DNA of 64,000 nt from Acanthochromis polyacanthus (GCF_021347895.1 NC_067129.1:31595690-31659689); one strand, 5' to 3'. Counted from the stretch's first letter, positions 31,664-43,395 are shown. Made by a program: numbers and translations. The notes: generated from the sequence alone by a model not told the origin.

Positions 31664-32790
31664 TACATCGGCAACTCGATTTTGCAACTTAAACTCTACA
31701 TTGACTTTACACAGCTTATTAAAGTCCGTACAGTAAAACCAATGTGTCTGTATTACCTTATTGACAGGAATTCATGTATTTTTGTTATTATTTCTGAGTA
31801 TTTGTTCACCATGCTTGAGTAAATGAAACCGTGAGGCTCAAAAAAACGTTTTAGAATGGTTTTAGTTCTGTATGAAAATGACTCCTAACAATAATGCTAA
31901 AACCTCTATTTGCTTAAATGAGAAAAAAATACATTTTTCTTGTGTTTAGGGTTTAAAAATGCAGAAATAATATGTCATAATTCAGTTTACTGGATAAAAA
32001 AATTCTTGCAAAAGAGGTGACTGATCCTTAAGGAGAAGTTTACTTGCTTATAATTGAAGCTACTAGGAACAATAACAGTAATATTGAGTTTAAAATGGAC
32101 CACCAAATCTCACAAAATAGTTTCTTAAGGCAGTATTCATAGCCTATTTGTCAAACCCATCTCACCAGACGGACAAATGAGCGACTCGATTTTGCAACTC
32201 GAACACTACTTTGACTTAAGCACAACTATTTAAAGTCTAAACAGTAAAACCAATGAGACTGTGTTAGCTAACTGACAGGAATTCATGTCTTTTTGTTGTA
32301 TTTGTACATGATGCTTGCGTAAATGAAACCCTGATCATCTTAAAAGCCTCAAAAAACATTTTAGAATGGTTTTAGTTTTGTATGAAAATGACTCCTGCCA
32401 ATCATGCCAAGACCTTTATTTGCCTAAATGAGAAAAAAAAAATCTATTTTTCTTATGTTTTGGGTTCAAAAACACTGTAATAATATATGTTATAATTCAG
32501 TTTATTGGATTAAAAAAACTCTTGCAAAAGAGGTGACTGATTCTTAAGAAGTCTACTTGCTTTTTATTGAAGCCACTAGTAAAAATAATAACAGTAATAC
32601 TGAGCTTAAAATGGACCACCAAACACTACAAAATAGGTCCTTGAAGCAGCATTTTGAGCTCTATAGGTTCCTCCATAGTTGTAAAGTTGAGGATCCCAAA
32701 AGGTTCCTTGAGGTTCTTCTACTTTAGAGTGTAGTAGGAACTGCAGTAGTATTAGAAGTATAATCAGCATTAGAACTGATGTGTTAGCTT
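31664..32790 (+). repeat. 510-bp-class direct repeats, copies 3 and 4
   Basis: Two neighbouring copies show an offset of about 510 bp. AAACCAATG at 31737 and 32247, TTTTAGAATGGTTTTAGTT, AATGAGAAAAAAA, GCAAAAGAGGTGACTGAT and AAAATGGACCACCAAA recur in the same order. Copy 4 keeps the TTGAGGTTCTTCTACT end near 32710. These copies are closer to each other than to copies 1 and 2. Confidence 0.8.
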
Positions 32791-33740
32791 TAATGTGTCA
32801 TGTTGTTGTTGTGACAGGAAAAGTACTGTAGTGATATTAAACTAAAAGGTTTCTGGTGCATCATCATGACGCAGTAAATGAATCCGGTGACTCAACTCAT
32901 CGTCAACATGAAATGAGAAATTTCCCGTCAGCTTTAAAATCACTTAATGTGAGACAATTTACCTTAAAAGTACAAAAGAAAAACCTAATGGAAAACCACT
33001 GGAGTCACATAAAAGCATCACTCTGTGAGATTTAATACCTACAGATCTGAAATGTTTAAAAGGATAAAGCTGAGGCCACTCCATGTTTACAGTAATGTCT
33101 GGCTTAAGTGGACAAGTCATTTCATTACTCATTGAGAATCAAAACAATGGAAGAACAACACGGCTATAAAACAAGAGCCTGAAGCTGAAGTAATCCAAGA
33201 ATACTAGTGAAAAGACCTCCTCCAGACAGGATTAACCCACCACAAACCAGAGTGTTCTACTGCAGAAACCAGGACGTGACTGTGAGGAAAATTCTTCTTA
33301 CAGTTCACCACACTTGAGATTTGTCAGAGGGAAAGACTGAAACCACAAACAGATGTGAAGATATACAAAGTTCAGATTGGGTATCCAGTCATGCTCCCCT
33401 GCCACCGATAAATAAGTGAATAAAACGCAGGCGTCTGATACTTTCGGACATCTGGACTGAGTCAGGCTCTTTCAATATTTCAGTGACAAACAGCAGGAGG
33501 TTCGTACATGCTACCAGTAATAAGACTCCCTCTGAGCAGGCAGAACATCTCCATGTTCCAGCAGAAAGTACAGCAGCTGATGAGCTCGGTTCCTAATAAA
33601 AGACGTCTGAAAGTTTGTCAGAAGTCAGTGACACAAAAATCAGGAATTTTCCACGTACAAGTTTGAGAATTTATCACCAGCAGTAAAACCCTAGATGATG
33701 AACACGAGCTGTGACTTCTCTACAATAAACAATAAAATTA
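32791..33740. other. Non-repetitive stretch
   Basis: About 950 bp with no arrays, no long frames and no recognised motif. Confidence 0.5.
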
Positions 33741-34400
33741 ACTAGAAAGGCGCCTGGATAGTGCAGCACTCCGCCAAGGCTGTTCATTCCCCAATATGGC
33801 ATTGTCAGAAACGCAGCATTTGTTCATTAGTTATTGATGATCAGAAATCACGGCAACATTGAATGAATTAATACAGACACACCCACAAATAAAATAACCT
33901 TTTGCTGAGCACAGGTGTGTGTTATGCATGTGTACGTCTGTACAGATACCGAATCGCGTGACCTAAATATGTAGCAGGCGGTGGGAATTTATGGGACTCA
34001 GAAACATCCCCACAATTTAATCAATTATTCCTTGCATCATTTCCGATGGATAAGTCCTGATATGTCTGCAGCTGTCGATTTGTAGTAGGATCACAATCAT
34101 GTGATCGTCAGCAGACAGCTGATGTAGTGTTCACTTGTTGTCATGGTTACAGTGACGTCGTGCTGCTATCTCGCAATGATACAGAAATCTTTAACACGTC
34201 CGTGGATCCAGACTATAAGCTGCATCACTGCCAAAATCTAATCACTTGGTCCTTGTGTCATTTCTGACCCTCACTGAAGATTTCATCCAAATCCATTCGT
34301 CTGTTTTTGAGTAATGTTGCTGACAGACGGACAGAGGGACACACAGACGTACACTGATCATCACATAACTCCGCTGTTCCTTGGTGGAGTAATAAAGTTT
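33741..34400. mobile_element. Probable interspersed element with CTCCGCCAAGG ends
   Basis: ACTCCGCCAAGG (33768-33779) and CCTTGGTGGAGT (34379-34390) are inverted copies with one mismatch, about 620 bp apart. Near the right end, TTTCATCCAAATCCATTCG and TTTTTGAGTAATGTTGC followed by a CAGACGGACAGA run resemble the 3' tails of RTE-type non-LTR elements of fish. The inverted ends instead suggest a DNA element. I see no coding region, so class assignment stays open. The ACTCCGC word recurs internally at about 34368. Confidence 0.5.
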
Positions 34401-35370
34401 ACTAAGCCAACCAGATTGTGGACGATGACGCCTGTAGAGGACATCAGTGGACATGAGAACAACCAATAACAGACGTTTAATGAGAGGACATTGATCCTGG
34501 TCATTAAAAGGTTGTGGGTTTATATAGATGAGTCTTTACCCAACAAAGTACATCCTAACCATAATACTACTTCCTGACAACCCGAAAGCTTACACATCCT
34601 TCACTGTTGAATAAACAATCATTGGCTCTTGTTCATCTACCTTTGATCTTTGACATCTTCCAGAATAACAAAAATACACCCAACAAAACCACATTAAACC
34701 ACTTCATCACCGCCAGCGGCTTCACGTGGATTTTTTCCTTCAAGTACTTGCAGCACTATTATTAGTCGTCTGAGAACGTAGAAGGGAATTAATAGAGAAA
34801 CTCTGCATATTTTTTGTGTTTGTAGGTCCGTCTGGAGGCTGAAAACAGCTCCGATCGGTGCTGCTGTTCCCTGTTTGAACGTACAGGACAACATGTGCAG
34901 TAGGAGTGAGTGGAGGGGGAAGGGTGTGATCCGTCAGCGTGTTCACAACGTGCATGAAAGACTTTCTGATTGAGTCAGTGTGGCACATTTATGCATGTAT
35001 AAAGGGCATGGAGTTGGAGCGAGAGGGTAAAATCCATCCGTGCATGTATGTGCTTCCAGCTAGAATGCAAACTGCCATCGTGTTTAAGAAAACAAACGGA
35101 CAGCAGGTTTGTTGGTTGTTGCATATGAGCAGAGAGGAAACAAGGCAAATCAAAAACAGCCCAAACTGAAGCATCTCCGCTTATCGCTCGGTTGCAGACC
35201 TCAGCGATCCACCAGATCTGGAAATGTCTTTGATGCTCGCTGCTGCATGAACTCCAACATGTGCTCATCATCATCCTCTCAGTGTGGCTGAGTGCAGGTC
35301 AGAGGCAGAAGTAGGCCAGGAGAAACCCTGCAGCCCCAGAATAAGCTGTATTTACAGCCTCAGACGGACT
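34401..35370. other. Non-repetitive stretch
   Basis: About 970 bp of mixed sequence. Several overlapping frames of 60 to 100 codons exist on both strands around 34690-35290, as expected by chance, and none looks like a protein family. Confidence 0.5.
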
Positions 35371-35372
35371 GT

Positions 35373-35700
35373 AGAGCTGCAACTCACCACTATTTTCATT
35401 TACCATTCATCTGCTGTTTATTTTCTACAATAATCGGTTGGTGGTTTTGTTTATAAAATGTCAGAAAATCTGGAAAAATGTCAGAAAATCGTAAAAAAAA
35501 AAAAAAAGATGTCCAGTGTTTCTCAAGGACCCAGACATCCAACGATGTTTAGGTTACTTTCATAGAGAAGTAAAGAAAATTAGAAATATAAAGCTGCTAT
35601 CACAAAACTTAGACTTTCCATCCTTAAAAAATGACTCAAACTGATTAACTATCAGATTAGACGGTGACTAATTTAATAGTTGACAACTAATCGATATCAT
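35373..35700 (+). mobile_element. Common fish interspersed repeat, AGAGCTGCAACT type, copy 1
   Basis: It starts AGAGCTGCAACT. It continues with ATAAAATGTCAGAAAAT, a CATAGAG(A/G)AGTAAAGAAA segment and AATGACTCAAACTGATTAAC, and ends near GACAACTAATCGATA. I recognise this order of landmarks from a widespread teleost non-autonomous repeat whose opposite end is normally the inverted form of the start. Here the right end is eroded. A 15-base poly-A lies inside at about 35494. Confidence 0.6.
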
Positions 35701-36419
35701 TCACATTAATAGAAATTCTAAAATGTGCTGGAGGCGACCAAATCGGAGCGAAAAAATCAGGTTCAATTCATACTTTCTCTGCTTGGCCTTAAATGGGAAC
35801 TTAAAACTTAGAATGAAGTTTGGTGTTATGAGGGTTTAGTCTTGGGCACCAATTAATGCTGCTGCTGTTGTTTAATTCATAGTTTGCTCCATAAAATGTC
35901 AGAAAATTCAGAAAAGTTCAAGATGACAAATGTTTTATTTTGTCCCCAACACAAACATATTTAGTTTAGGGTCATAGAGGAAGAAAGAATAGCAAACATT
36001 CATGTTAAACAAGCTGTAATCACAGAATTTAAACAGCATCTCCTTAAAATGACTCAAACTGATTGACTATCAGAACAGATGGTGATTAGTTTAATAGCAG
36101 ATAAAAACTGATAAATCGTTGCACCTTTGTTTCCAACATTAACCATTCACACTGATTCACAGAAATTCAAGCCGATTCTAAAATTTGCTGGAGGTGACCA
36201 AATCAGAGCTAAAAATCAGGTTTAATTTGCTCATTTTCTGCTTTTTCTTTAAATATGACCTTTTTAAAAAGGAGTTTGGTTTGATTAAGGTCCATTTTAG
36301 AGAAACTAATATTTATTTTAACAGTAGATTAATTTCCAGACTAGTTGTTTGGTGTCAGCGTTTCAAAGTCCAGAATGACAAATGTCTTCTTTCGCCTCCG
36401 TTTTGCATTTTCACATGAT
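35701..36419 (+). repeat. Fish interspersed repeat, copy 2, and diverged flanks
   Basis: From about 35850 the landmarks CCATAAAATGTCAGAAAAT, TTTAGGGTCATAGAGG, AATGACTCAAACTGATTGAC and ATAAATCGTTGCACC repeat the order of the preceding copy at an offset of about 430 bp. The segment TGGAGG(C/T)GACCAAATC(G/A)GAGC follows both copies (near 35729 and 36189). The duplication therefore includes flanking sequence and arose in tandem. Confidence 0.6.
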
Positions 36420-36780
36420 GTTTTCAGTCACTTTTTGCTTTTGTTTAGATCACAAAACGACTTGGTTAGGTTTAGGAAAGAAAAAGATCATGATCTGGGT
36501 TAAAATACAACTGTGCAAAGGCTTTTTTTAGTTACTGTTTTCTGTTGTTTTCACTTGTTTATAGACATTTTTGTTCACTGGCTGGACTCATTTTTCAATC
36601 ACTAAATTCTGTCATTTTTTTATTATGTCTTCTGTAGTTTTCACTCACAGTTTTTAGTCACTGTTTGTTGTTTTCTGTTGCTGTTTTTAGGCATTGTTGT
36701 TCACTGTCATTTTTAGTCACTTTTTTTTCCAGTTTTCAGCCACTGCTTTGTCATCCTGGTCACTGTTTTCTGGTGTTGTT
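36420..36780 (-). repeat. TGACTGAAAA-family array, block 5 (reverse)
   Basis: TTTTCAGTCAC, TTTTTAGTCACTG, TGTTGTTTTCTGTTGC and TTTTTAGGCATT units mark a diverged, reverse-oriented block. An AAGAAAAAGATCATG section near 36478 resembles ones near 41966 and, reversed, 42915, so these blocks share more than the short unit. Confidence 0.75.
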
Positions 36781-36990
36781 TGACTTAGCATCCCTCTCAC
36801 TGCCCCATTTCCCCATGTCCTGTGCACGAGCAGGAATGTGCATGAGTATGAACGTGCACAAGACACGCTGTTACAGTGTTTTGATCAATCCGAGCCACTT
36901 TTATTATCCAATTGCAGTTGGACCTGTGTGAACACACCGGAAGACAGATTAAAGTCTCATTGAAAATTTGAGAATCTGTAGCAGCAAGAA
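36781..36990. other. Non-repetitive spacer
   Basis: About 200 bp between two arrays, with no gene signal. Confidence 0.5.
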
Positions 36991-37590
36991 GTCCAACATT
37001 TCTGTCTGAAAAGTGGAATAAAAGGGCAAATAGTCCAACATTTCAGTCTGAAATGTGGAATAAAGCAGCAAAAATCCAACATTTCAGTCTGAAATATAGA
37101 ATAAAGCAGCAAAAATCCAACATTTCTGTCTGAAATGTGGAATAAAGCAGCAAAAATCCAATATTTCTATCTGAAATGTGGAATAAAACAGCAACAAGTC
37201 CAACATTTCTGCTTGAAATGTGGATTAAGCCAGCAAAAAGTCCAACATTTCTGTCTGAAAAGTGGAATAAAAGAGCAAAAAGTCCAACATTTCAGTCTGA
37301 AATATAGAATAAAGTAGCAAAAATCCAACATTTCTGTATGAAATGTGGAATAAAACAGCAAAAATCCAACATTTATGTCTGAAATGTGGAATAAAGCAGC
37401 AAAAATCCAACGTTTCTATCTGAAATGTGGAATAAAACAGCAACAAGTCCAACATTTCTGCTTGAAATGTGGAATAAAAGCGCAAAAAGTCCAACATTTC
37501 TATCTGAAAAGTGGAATAAAGCAGCAAAAAGTCCAATATTTCTGTCTGGAATGTAGAATAAAGCAGCAAAAAAAGCAAACAGTTGGATTT
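36991..37590 (+). repeat. 41/42-bp minisatellite (CCAACATTTCTGTCTGAAAT)
   Basis: About 15 units read TCCAACATTTCTGTCTGAAA then TGTGGAATAAAGCAGCAAAAAG. Unit length alternates around 40 to 42 bp. Where it is 42, both strands keep a frame with a 14-residue period (minus strand 37225-37665), but one-base indels between units break it. I treat the frames as by-products of the repeat. Confidence 0.92.
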
Positions 37591-38374
37591 CCTTGCTTGA
37601 AAAGGAAATGAGAGTGTGTTTGCGGCCTCCTTTGTCAGGGGTTTTGGCCGTAGGCGTTGGTCCATTAATCTAATTATCAGAATGAATCACAGATTGCAGG
37701 GATTAGCAGACAGGAGCTCTGCGCTAAAGCAGCTGATTTGAAGATGCCTCTTAATCTCACTCGTCTGGTGCCTCTCCACTTCTATACGTTGACGTTTTGC
37801 TCCCAGTCAGCTAATCCTCATGTTTTATGGCGGCAATAGAACACTGCAGCCTCGGTGGATCCGTGAAGCGCTGCCTTGCTCACCAGCTGATTCAAGGACA
37901 AACACCGCTTTAATCATCTCCTATCCTCTTATTTGATGCCACTCCGGTTTGCCTTCGGGGATTAATAACATTTCTATTCAGTGAGAGCTATTGATCAGAT
38001 CTGAGAGGACTGGAGGTCGAGGGAGGCAGAGGTTAAACGTTCCACTTTAGCTCTGCTAAGCTAACGGTAGCAGCAACTGTTTAAGGTCTCATTCTTACTC
38101 TTCATTCAGTAGTTTTGCTAATTTAAGATCTTTCATTGTGTGTTTCTGTGCAGCTGCTTCCACTTCAGGAACTCTCGCTGGGGATCAATAACCTTTTCAG
38201 AGCCCATAGAGATGTGTGCTAGGCTGCACTGAAGGGTTTTACTGCATATTAGAGTTAAAACACAAAGTGCAAGCATATAAATAAACCATCTGGTCACACT
38301 TGGAGTTGTTTAAATCACAGAACAGTACTCAAGCATCTTTTTGTTGTTCACTTTACCCAAAATAGCTTTCTGTC
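37591..38374. other. Non-repetitive stretch, possible conserved non-coding sequence
   Basis: The part 37640-38040 has balanced composition and TAAT-rich words such as CATTAATCTAATTATCAG, the kind of homeodomain-site text often seen in vertebrate enhancers. This is inference from appearance only. Confidence 0.35.
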
Positions 38375-38940
38375 ACAGAACCAGGGCCAACCACAGGAAT
38401 GTTTGACTGTTTGTTATCGCCATAAAACCATTTGTTCTGTTCTGTTGTGACACCAAATTGCTAATGAAATTCAAAAAACTAGCTTTCAGATGTTCCACTG
38501 GGATGCAAGAATATTTTTCTAGTCTATCCTGACTTAATTTCATTCACGATTGCTGGTCTAATGTCATTAAGTACCACAGAAATCTTTGTCATGGTGCCCC
38601 TTTATTACTAGCTAAACGCGGTCAGTGTTTTCAACTGACCCCATCTGGTGGCACAACTGGGTACTACAGCCAATCCACAGCAGTTGAATTGAGTATTGTC
38701 TCTTATCTTGGCAGGTTGATGTTGCCATAAACTCATTTGTTTACATCTGTTGTCATGCAGAATTGCAAACAAAACCCGCAAAACTAGCTTGCAGATGTTC
38801 CACTTGCATGTAAGAACATTTTCCCAGTTAAATTTTATTCACATTTGTCAGTCTAATGCCATTAAGTACCACAGACATCTTTGTCATGGAGCGCCTTTAT
38901 TACTAGCTAAACACCCACATTACTATCTTTCTGCCAACAC
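38375..38940 (+). repeat. Direct duplication with unit of about 300 bp
   Basis: CATAAAACCATTTGTTCTG (38421) and CATAAACTCATTTGTTTAC (38725) open two copies. Both continue with AAAACTAGCTT(T/G)CAGATGTTCCAC, ATTAAGTACCACAGA, TCTTTGTCATGG and CTTTATTACTAGCTAAAC. Diverged pieces of the same family (ACAGAAGTCTTTGTCATGGT and similar) occur near 51585, 51765 and 56200. Confidence 0.8.
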
Positions 38941-38994
38941 AGAAGTGACCGCCTCCTCTGGTCACTGTAGTATTAAACGGTAAGAGCCTCCTTT

Positions 38995-39445
38995 TTGTCA
39001 TTTTCAGCCATTGTTTTCTGGTGTTGCTTTTTGGTGTTTTTATTCACTGTTTGCGGTCATTTTCAGTCACTTTTTGTCATCTTAGTCACTGTTTTCTGAT
39101 ATTGTTTTTAGGCATTTTCTATCACGGTTTTCTGTTATTTCAGTCCATTTCCTATTCTGTTTTCTTTGGTTCTCTGTTGTCTTCATTCATAGTTTGCAGT
39201 TATTTTCAGTCACTGTTTCCTTTTGTTTTCAGTTGTTGTTTTTAGGCATTTTTCCTCACTGGTTGCAGTTGTTTTCAGTCACTGCTTTGTCATTTTAGTC
39301 ATTGGTTTCTGGTATTGTTTTTTGGCATTTTTGGTCACTGTTTTCTGTTTTTGTCAGCCTCTCATTCTCAGTGGCTATTTTTTGTTGCTGTCACTCTTTG
39401 TTTTCTGTCATTGTCCTTTCCTGTTTTCGACTGTTTTCAGCAGTT
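38995..39445 (-). repeat. TGACTGAAAA-family array, block 6 (reverse)
   Basis: Units TTTTCAGTCACTG, TTTTCTGGTGTTG, TTTTTAGGCATTTT and TTTGTCATTTTAGTCA are arranged in reverse orientation. The longer order CACTGTTTTCTGGTGTTG..TTAGGCGTTTTTGGTCAC is shared with 41891-42750. Confidence 0.8.
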
Positions 39446-39900
39446 TAACTCTTCCAGCTGGAGAATAAAGCGACTGAATATGATTTTCTTCTTTCATTCC
39501 GCCTCCCGCCTTTGTCTCAGCAGCAGACTGTTATAACCTGGCTCGACACCTTTGCCTCTCGGTGGGAGTCTGACAGAAATAGACCGAGGTCTGTCACGTC
39601 GGGGCTGTTTATTGGAGGATTTATTGGAGCTCTGCGCTGTTCGCCGCCTCACTTAGCGTCATATGGTCAGGTGAGAGCGATGCCAAATCCAACCTGCATA
39701 TCGCCAAACAGACGCCGAGCAGCAGGTTCAGAAGGAGTGAAAATAAAAACGATGCAGAGCTGCAGGAATCAACTCCAGGACACCGAGGTTAACGGGAACC
39801 GAAGGACAGATCCAACAGCTCCGTCAGCACCTCCTGACACACCACACTGGAGTCTTTTTAAACTATTTACTGCTTATTTTACAGATTATTTTCTGTGTTG
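39446..39900. other. Non-repetitive stretch
   Basis: About 450 bp with a 129-codon open frame (39512-39901) that shows no domain, low-complexity bias or splice context. Not called as a gene. Confidence 0.45.
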
Positions 39901-40530
39901 ACCAATTGCAGATATCTAGTAAAAATCACAGGAAAAAATTATTCATTTACATGTTAATCATCAAGAAATGGGCAAAAACTATAAATAACATTCACATCAA
40001 AAATTAGTATTTTCACAAATGTGAAAAGTGAGTGTTTCGTTATTTTTATTTTGGAGCACAAAAATTATCAAACGTATCATTACAGATATTTTTTGTTGTT
40101 TGAAAGAGAAATTATGTAAATAAAGGATTGAAAAACATGGAATAATTTTTAACTGGTCACTTTCCAGATATTTACCGTTTAGTTCGACAAATAATGTCTA
40201 GAAAACAATCACAGAAAAAACACGCTGAAACTTAAAAAAAAACTGTGTTTTTCATCAATGTTATTTAATTTTTTTTACAACGAGTGACTACAAAAGTGCT
40301 CTATTTTTACTGTACTTAAATCAGCAAATGTAACATTATTTTACAGGTATTTTCTGTTATTTGAAACTAAACGTATGTATATTACGGAATGAAAAATAGT
40401 AATTTTTAAAACATTTTTACAGATTTCCCTCATTTTTTAAAATCAGTATGTATATAAATAATTATTTTACACCAGTGGCAACATATATATTTGAAAGAAA
40501 TATGAAATAAGTTGAAACTGACGCCGACCC
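39901..40530. repeat. AT-rich degenerate repeat with ACAGATATTTT motif
   Basis: ATTACAGATATTTTTTGTTG, TTTACAGGTATTTTCTGTT and TTTTACAGATTTCCC recur between A/T runs. Similar text lies at 45700-46900 and, in inverted order, at 57481-58430. Divergence is too high to define a unit. Confidence 0.5.
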
Positions 40531-41060
40531 TTTATGACCCCTCCGTCCACCCCGACCTCCTCCCTAATTCTAATAACTATATTTGCTGTTTTGCTCATGG
40601 ATGATACTGACGAAGCACTCACTTGCTTTTGAGCCCAAAACAAACTATCACTTTGCCCAAACCCGACATAATTACCAGTAAAACTCCCTTGAAAAGTAAT
40701 TTAAACTCATCAGCATGATTTTACAGATACATGGAAGAAAAACTCTGATTGGCTGCAGTGTAACTTCTGTGAATCTGAAAGATTTCTATCCACTATTTAA
40801 ATTCTGGATGGTCACACTCAACTACTAAATGCTGTTTTGTCACAAATTGAAACGGATACGGACCCATTCCTCCACCCCGACCTCCTCCCTAAAGTGTAAT
40901 ACCTTCATTTTGTATTTGCTGTTTGTTCACCTCTACACAGGGATTTTGGTAAGGAAGCGAACTCAAGTGCTTAAAATGGTTTGTTGAACCCCTCACAGAC
41001 ATTGTACTGACCCATCCAGCCGCCCCGACCTCCTCCCTTAAAGGTGTAGCTTGCTAATAA
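40531..41060 (+). repeat. Three copies of a GACCTCCTCCCT segment
   Basis: CACCCCGACCTCCTCCCTAA at 40548, the same at 40873 and CGCCCCGACCTCCTCCCTTA at 41021 are each preceded by a TGACCC/GACCC phrase and followed by ATTTGCT-type text. The spacing of about 325 and 148 bp shows irregular duplication. Confidence 0.75.
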
Positions 41061-41890
41061 CGTCCGTCTAAATTTGCTTTCTTGTTCAACACAGATGATG
41101 CAATTGAGGAAATTCAGTGTTTTTAGCCAACCTCTGGGGACTAACAATGTGTCTGAACTGTGCAGTGACATCTAGAGGCCGCTGGAGGAACTACATCGTC
41201 CGACGGCCTCCAGATCCAGATCAGAGAACATCATGGTAATCACATCTCGGCTTTGTCTGAGCGTCTGGCCATCTCCTGTCTTTGAGCCGATGAAAAGGAC
41301 TGAAAGACACAAAAAGACCATCCTCTCCTGCTCTGTTCCACCTCATCCGTTTTCAATTACAGGTACCGTCCTGGCGCTTATTTTTAGCCCGCTGTGGGTA
41401 TCTATAGCCTCGTCGCTAACGCATCTGTCACTGCTACTGCTGCTCTTGCCGGTCCTTCACCTTTTCTATTATTTACATCTACGTTTCTGCTGTTTTCCCC
41501 TCATACGGCGCTTTTTCGCACTGTGATTTTTATTGCAGATGAAAAGCAACTGTTTCAGCTGCAGCAAACCGACCGTGTTCCCATGATATCTGAGTGCTTA
41601 TGTGGGCGTGAAGAGATGCAGAAATAAGAGAAATTAAGGCTCAGGCAGAAGGTTTTATTACTCGGAGACAGGAGAGTGAGCGTAGAGATTTCAGCCGTTA
41701 TGTAATGTTTGGAAAGAGGCCAGAAATTGGAGTGTGAACGCTGCTGCTCATGATTCTGACCATTAATGCAGCAAGTTTAAAGTCAGCTGAAAGTGGATTT
41801 TACAGAATAAAACCAGTTTTCACCAAAGGAGTCCACCCGGAGTTTCAGGAAAATCACCAACAAAATCTGCATGAGTCCAGTGTGTGTTTA
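41061..41890. other. Non-repetitive stretch
   Basis: About 830 bp. Frames at 41233-41526 and 41394-41627 are Leu-rich but unrecognisable. No gene is called. Confidence 0.5.
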
Positions 41891-42750
41891 GTGGCGTTTT
41901 AACCTGCTGTTTTCACTCACTGTTTGGTTTTAGTTTAAAAAACTACTTGGTTAGTTTTAACAAAGAAAAAGGTCACGTTTGGATTAAAATACATCGGTGG
42001 AAATGCTCATCTATCGTGGTTTTCTGTCGTTTTCAAGTTGCTGTTTTTAGACATTTTCAGTCACTGTTTTGTCATTTTAGCCACTGTTTTCTGGTGTTGG
42101 TTTTAGGAGTTTTTGGTCATAGTTCAGAGTCATTTTTAGTCGTTGTTTTCTGTCAATTCAAGTTGTTTTTTTGGCGTGTTTGTTCACAATTTGATGTCAT
42201 TCTCAGTGGCTAGTTTCTGTCATTATCAGTCACTGCTTTTTGTTATTTTCATTTACTGTTTTCAGTCGTTGTTTTCTGTCACTTTTTTGTCATTCCGGCC
42301 ACTGTTTTCTGGTGTTGTTTTTAGGCGTTTTTGATCACAGTTTTCAGTCATTTTTAGTCACTTCTTTATCATTTTCAGTCACTGTTTTCTGTTGGTTTCA
42401 GTCAGTTGTTGTTTTGTAGTCGTTCACAGTTTGAAGACTATTTCAGTCACTTTGTCATTTTCAGTCACTGTTTTCTGGTGTTGTTTTTAGGCGTTTTTGG
42501 TCACAGTTCACAGTCGTTTTTAGTCACTGCTTAATCATTTTTAGCTGCTGTTTCCTGTCATTTTCAGTTGTTTTTAGGCGTTTTTGGTCACAATTTCAGT
42601 CACTGCTTTGTCATTCTCAGTGGTTGTTTTCTGTCATTTTCAGTCACTGTTCGTTGTTTTCAGTTGCTGTTTTTTCGACATTGCTGTTGACAGTTTACAG
42701 TCATTTTCAGTCACTTTCTTTGTCATTTTCAGTCATTGCTTTGCCTAACG
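41891..42750 (-). repeat. TGACTGAAAA-family array, block 7 (reverse)
   Basis: About 860 bp of TTTTCAGTCACTG, TTTTCTGGTGTTGTTTTTAG, GCGTTTTTGGTCACAG and TTTTTAGTCACT units show a higher-order order of about 170 bp. The block ends near 42745, just before a strand switch. Confidence 0.85.
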
Positions 42751-42775
42751 AATTATGTTTAATGTTTAAACTTAG

Positions 42776-43395
42776 GACGTGACTGAAAACAGTGACTGAA
42801 AATGACTTGCAGTGTCGGTGTCTAAAATGAATAAAGCAATTTTGTCGCATGAAAAGCTAACCACAAATAAAAATGACACACAACGACTGAAAATGACGAA
42901 AAACCCAAACCATGATCTTTCTTTTTCTCTTAACCAAGCAGTTTTGTAACGTAAACAAAAAGCAAACGGTAGCTGAAAACAGTGAAAAATAAGTGAAAAC
43001 GTTGACAGAAAATGAAGACTGACTGAAAACGGCAACATAAGATTAAAATGTGTAAAGACAGAAACTACAAAGCTGTCTGAATTGAATAAAGTAATTTTGT
43101 CACATGAAAAGCTAACCATGACTAAAAATGGCATAAAATAATGACTGATAATGACAGAAAACAGTGAAAATGACAAAGCAAAAACGACTAAAAGCAGCTC
43201 AAAATAACACCAGAAAATAGTGGCTAAAATGGCAAAGCAGTGACTGAACAGGACAAAAAATGACTGAAAACGACTGCTTGAACAACAACGCCAAAAAAAA
43301 GAAACTGAAAATGACAAAGCAGTGACTTAAAACAGCAAACTGTGAACGAAAACACCAAAAAAAGAAAGAAAACGACAGAAAATGACTAAAATGGT
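42776..43395 (+). repeat. TGACTGAAAA-family array, block 8 (forward)
   Basis: GACGTGACTGAAAACAGTG begins a forward block that runs about 600 bp (GACTGAAAATGACA, AAAACAGTGAAAATGAC). It includes two copies of TTTTGTC(G/A)CATGAAAAGCTAACC near 42841 and 43096. With block 7 it forms a second head-to-head inversion, separated by a spacer of about 25 bp without the neat palindrome seen at 17816. Confidence 0.85.

Noticed and set aside
37225..37665. 146-codon minus-strand ORF with a 14-residue repeat
   Set aside because: It is produced by a 42-bp minisatellite unit. Neighbouring 40- and 41-bp units break the frame, and the plus strand is open too.
39512..39901. 129-codon plus-strand ORF
   Set aside because: Composition is unremarkable with no family motif. 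The length is possible by chance in a GC-balanced stretch.
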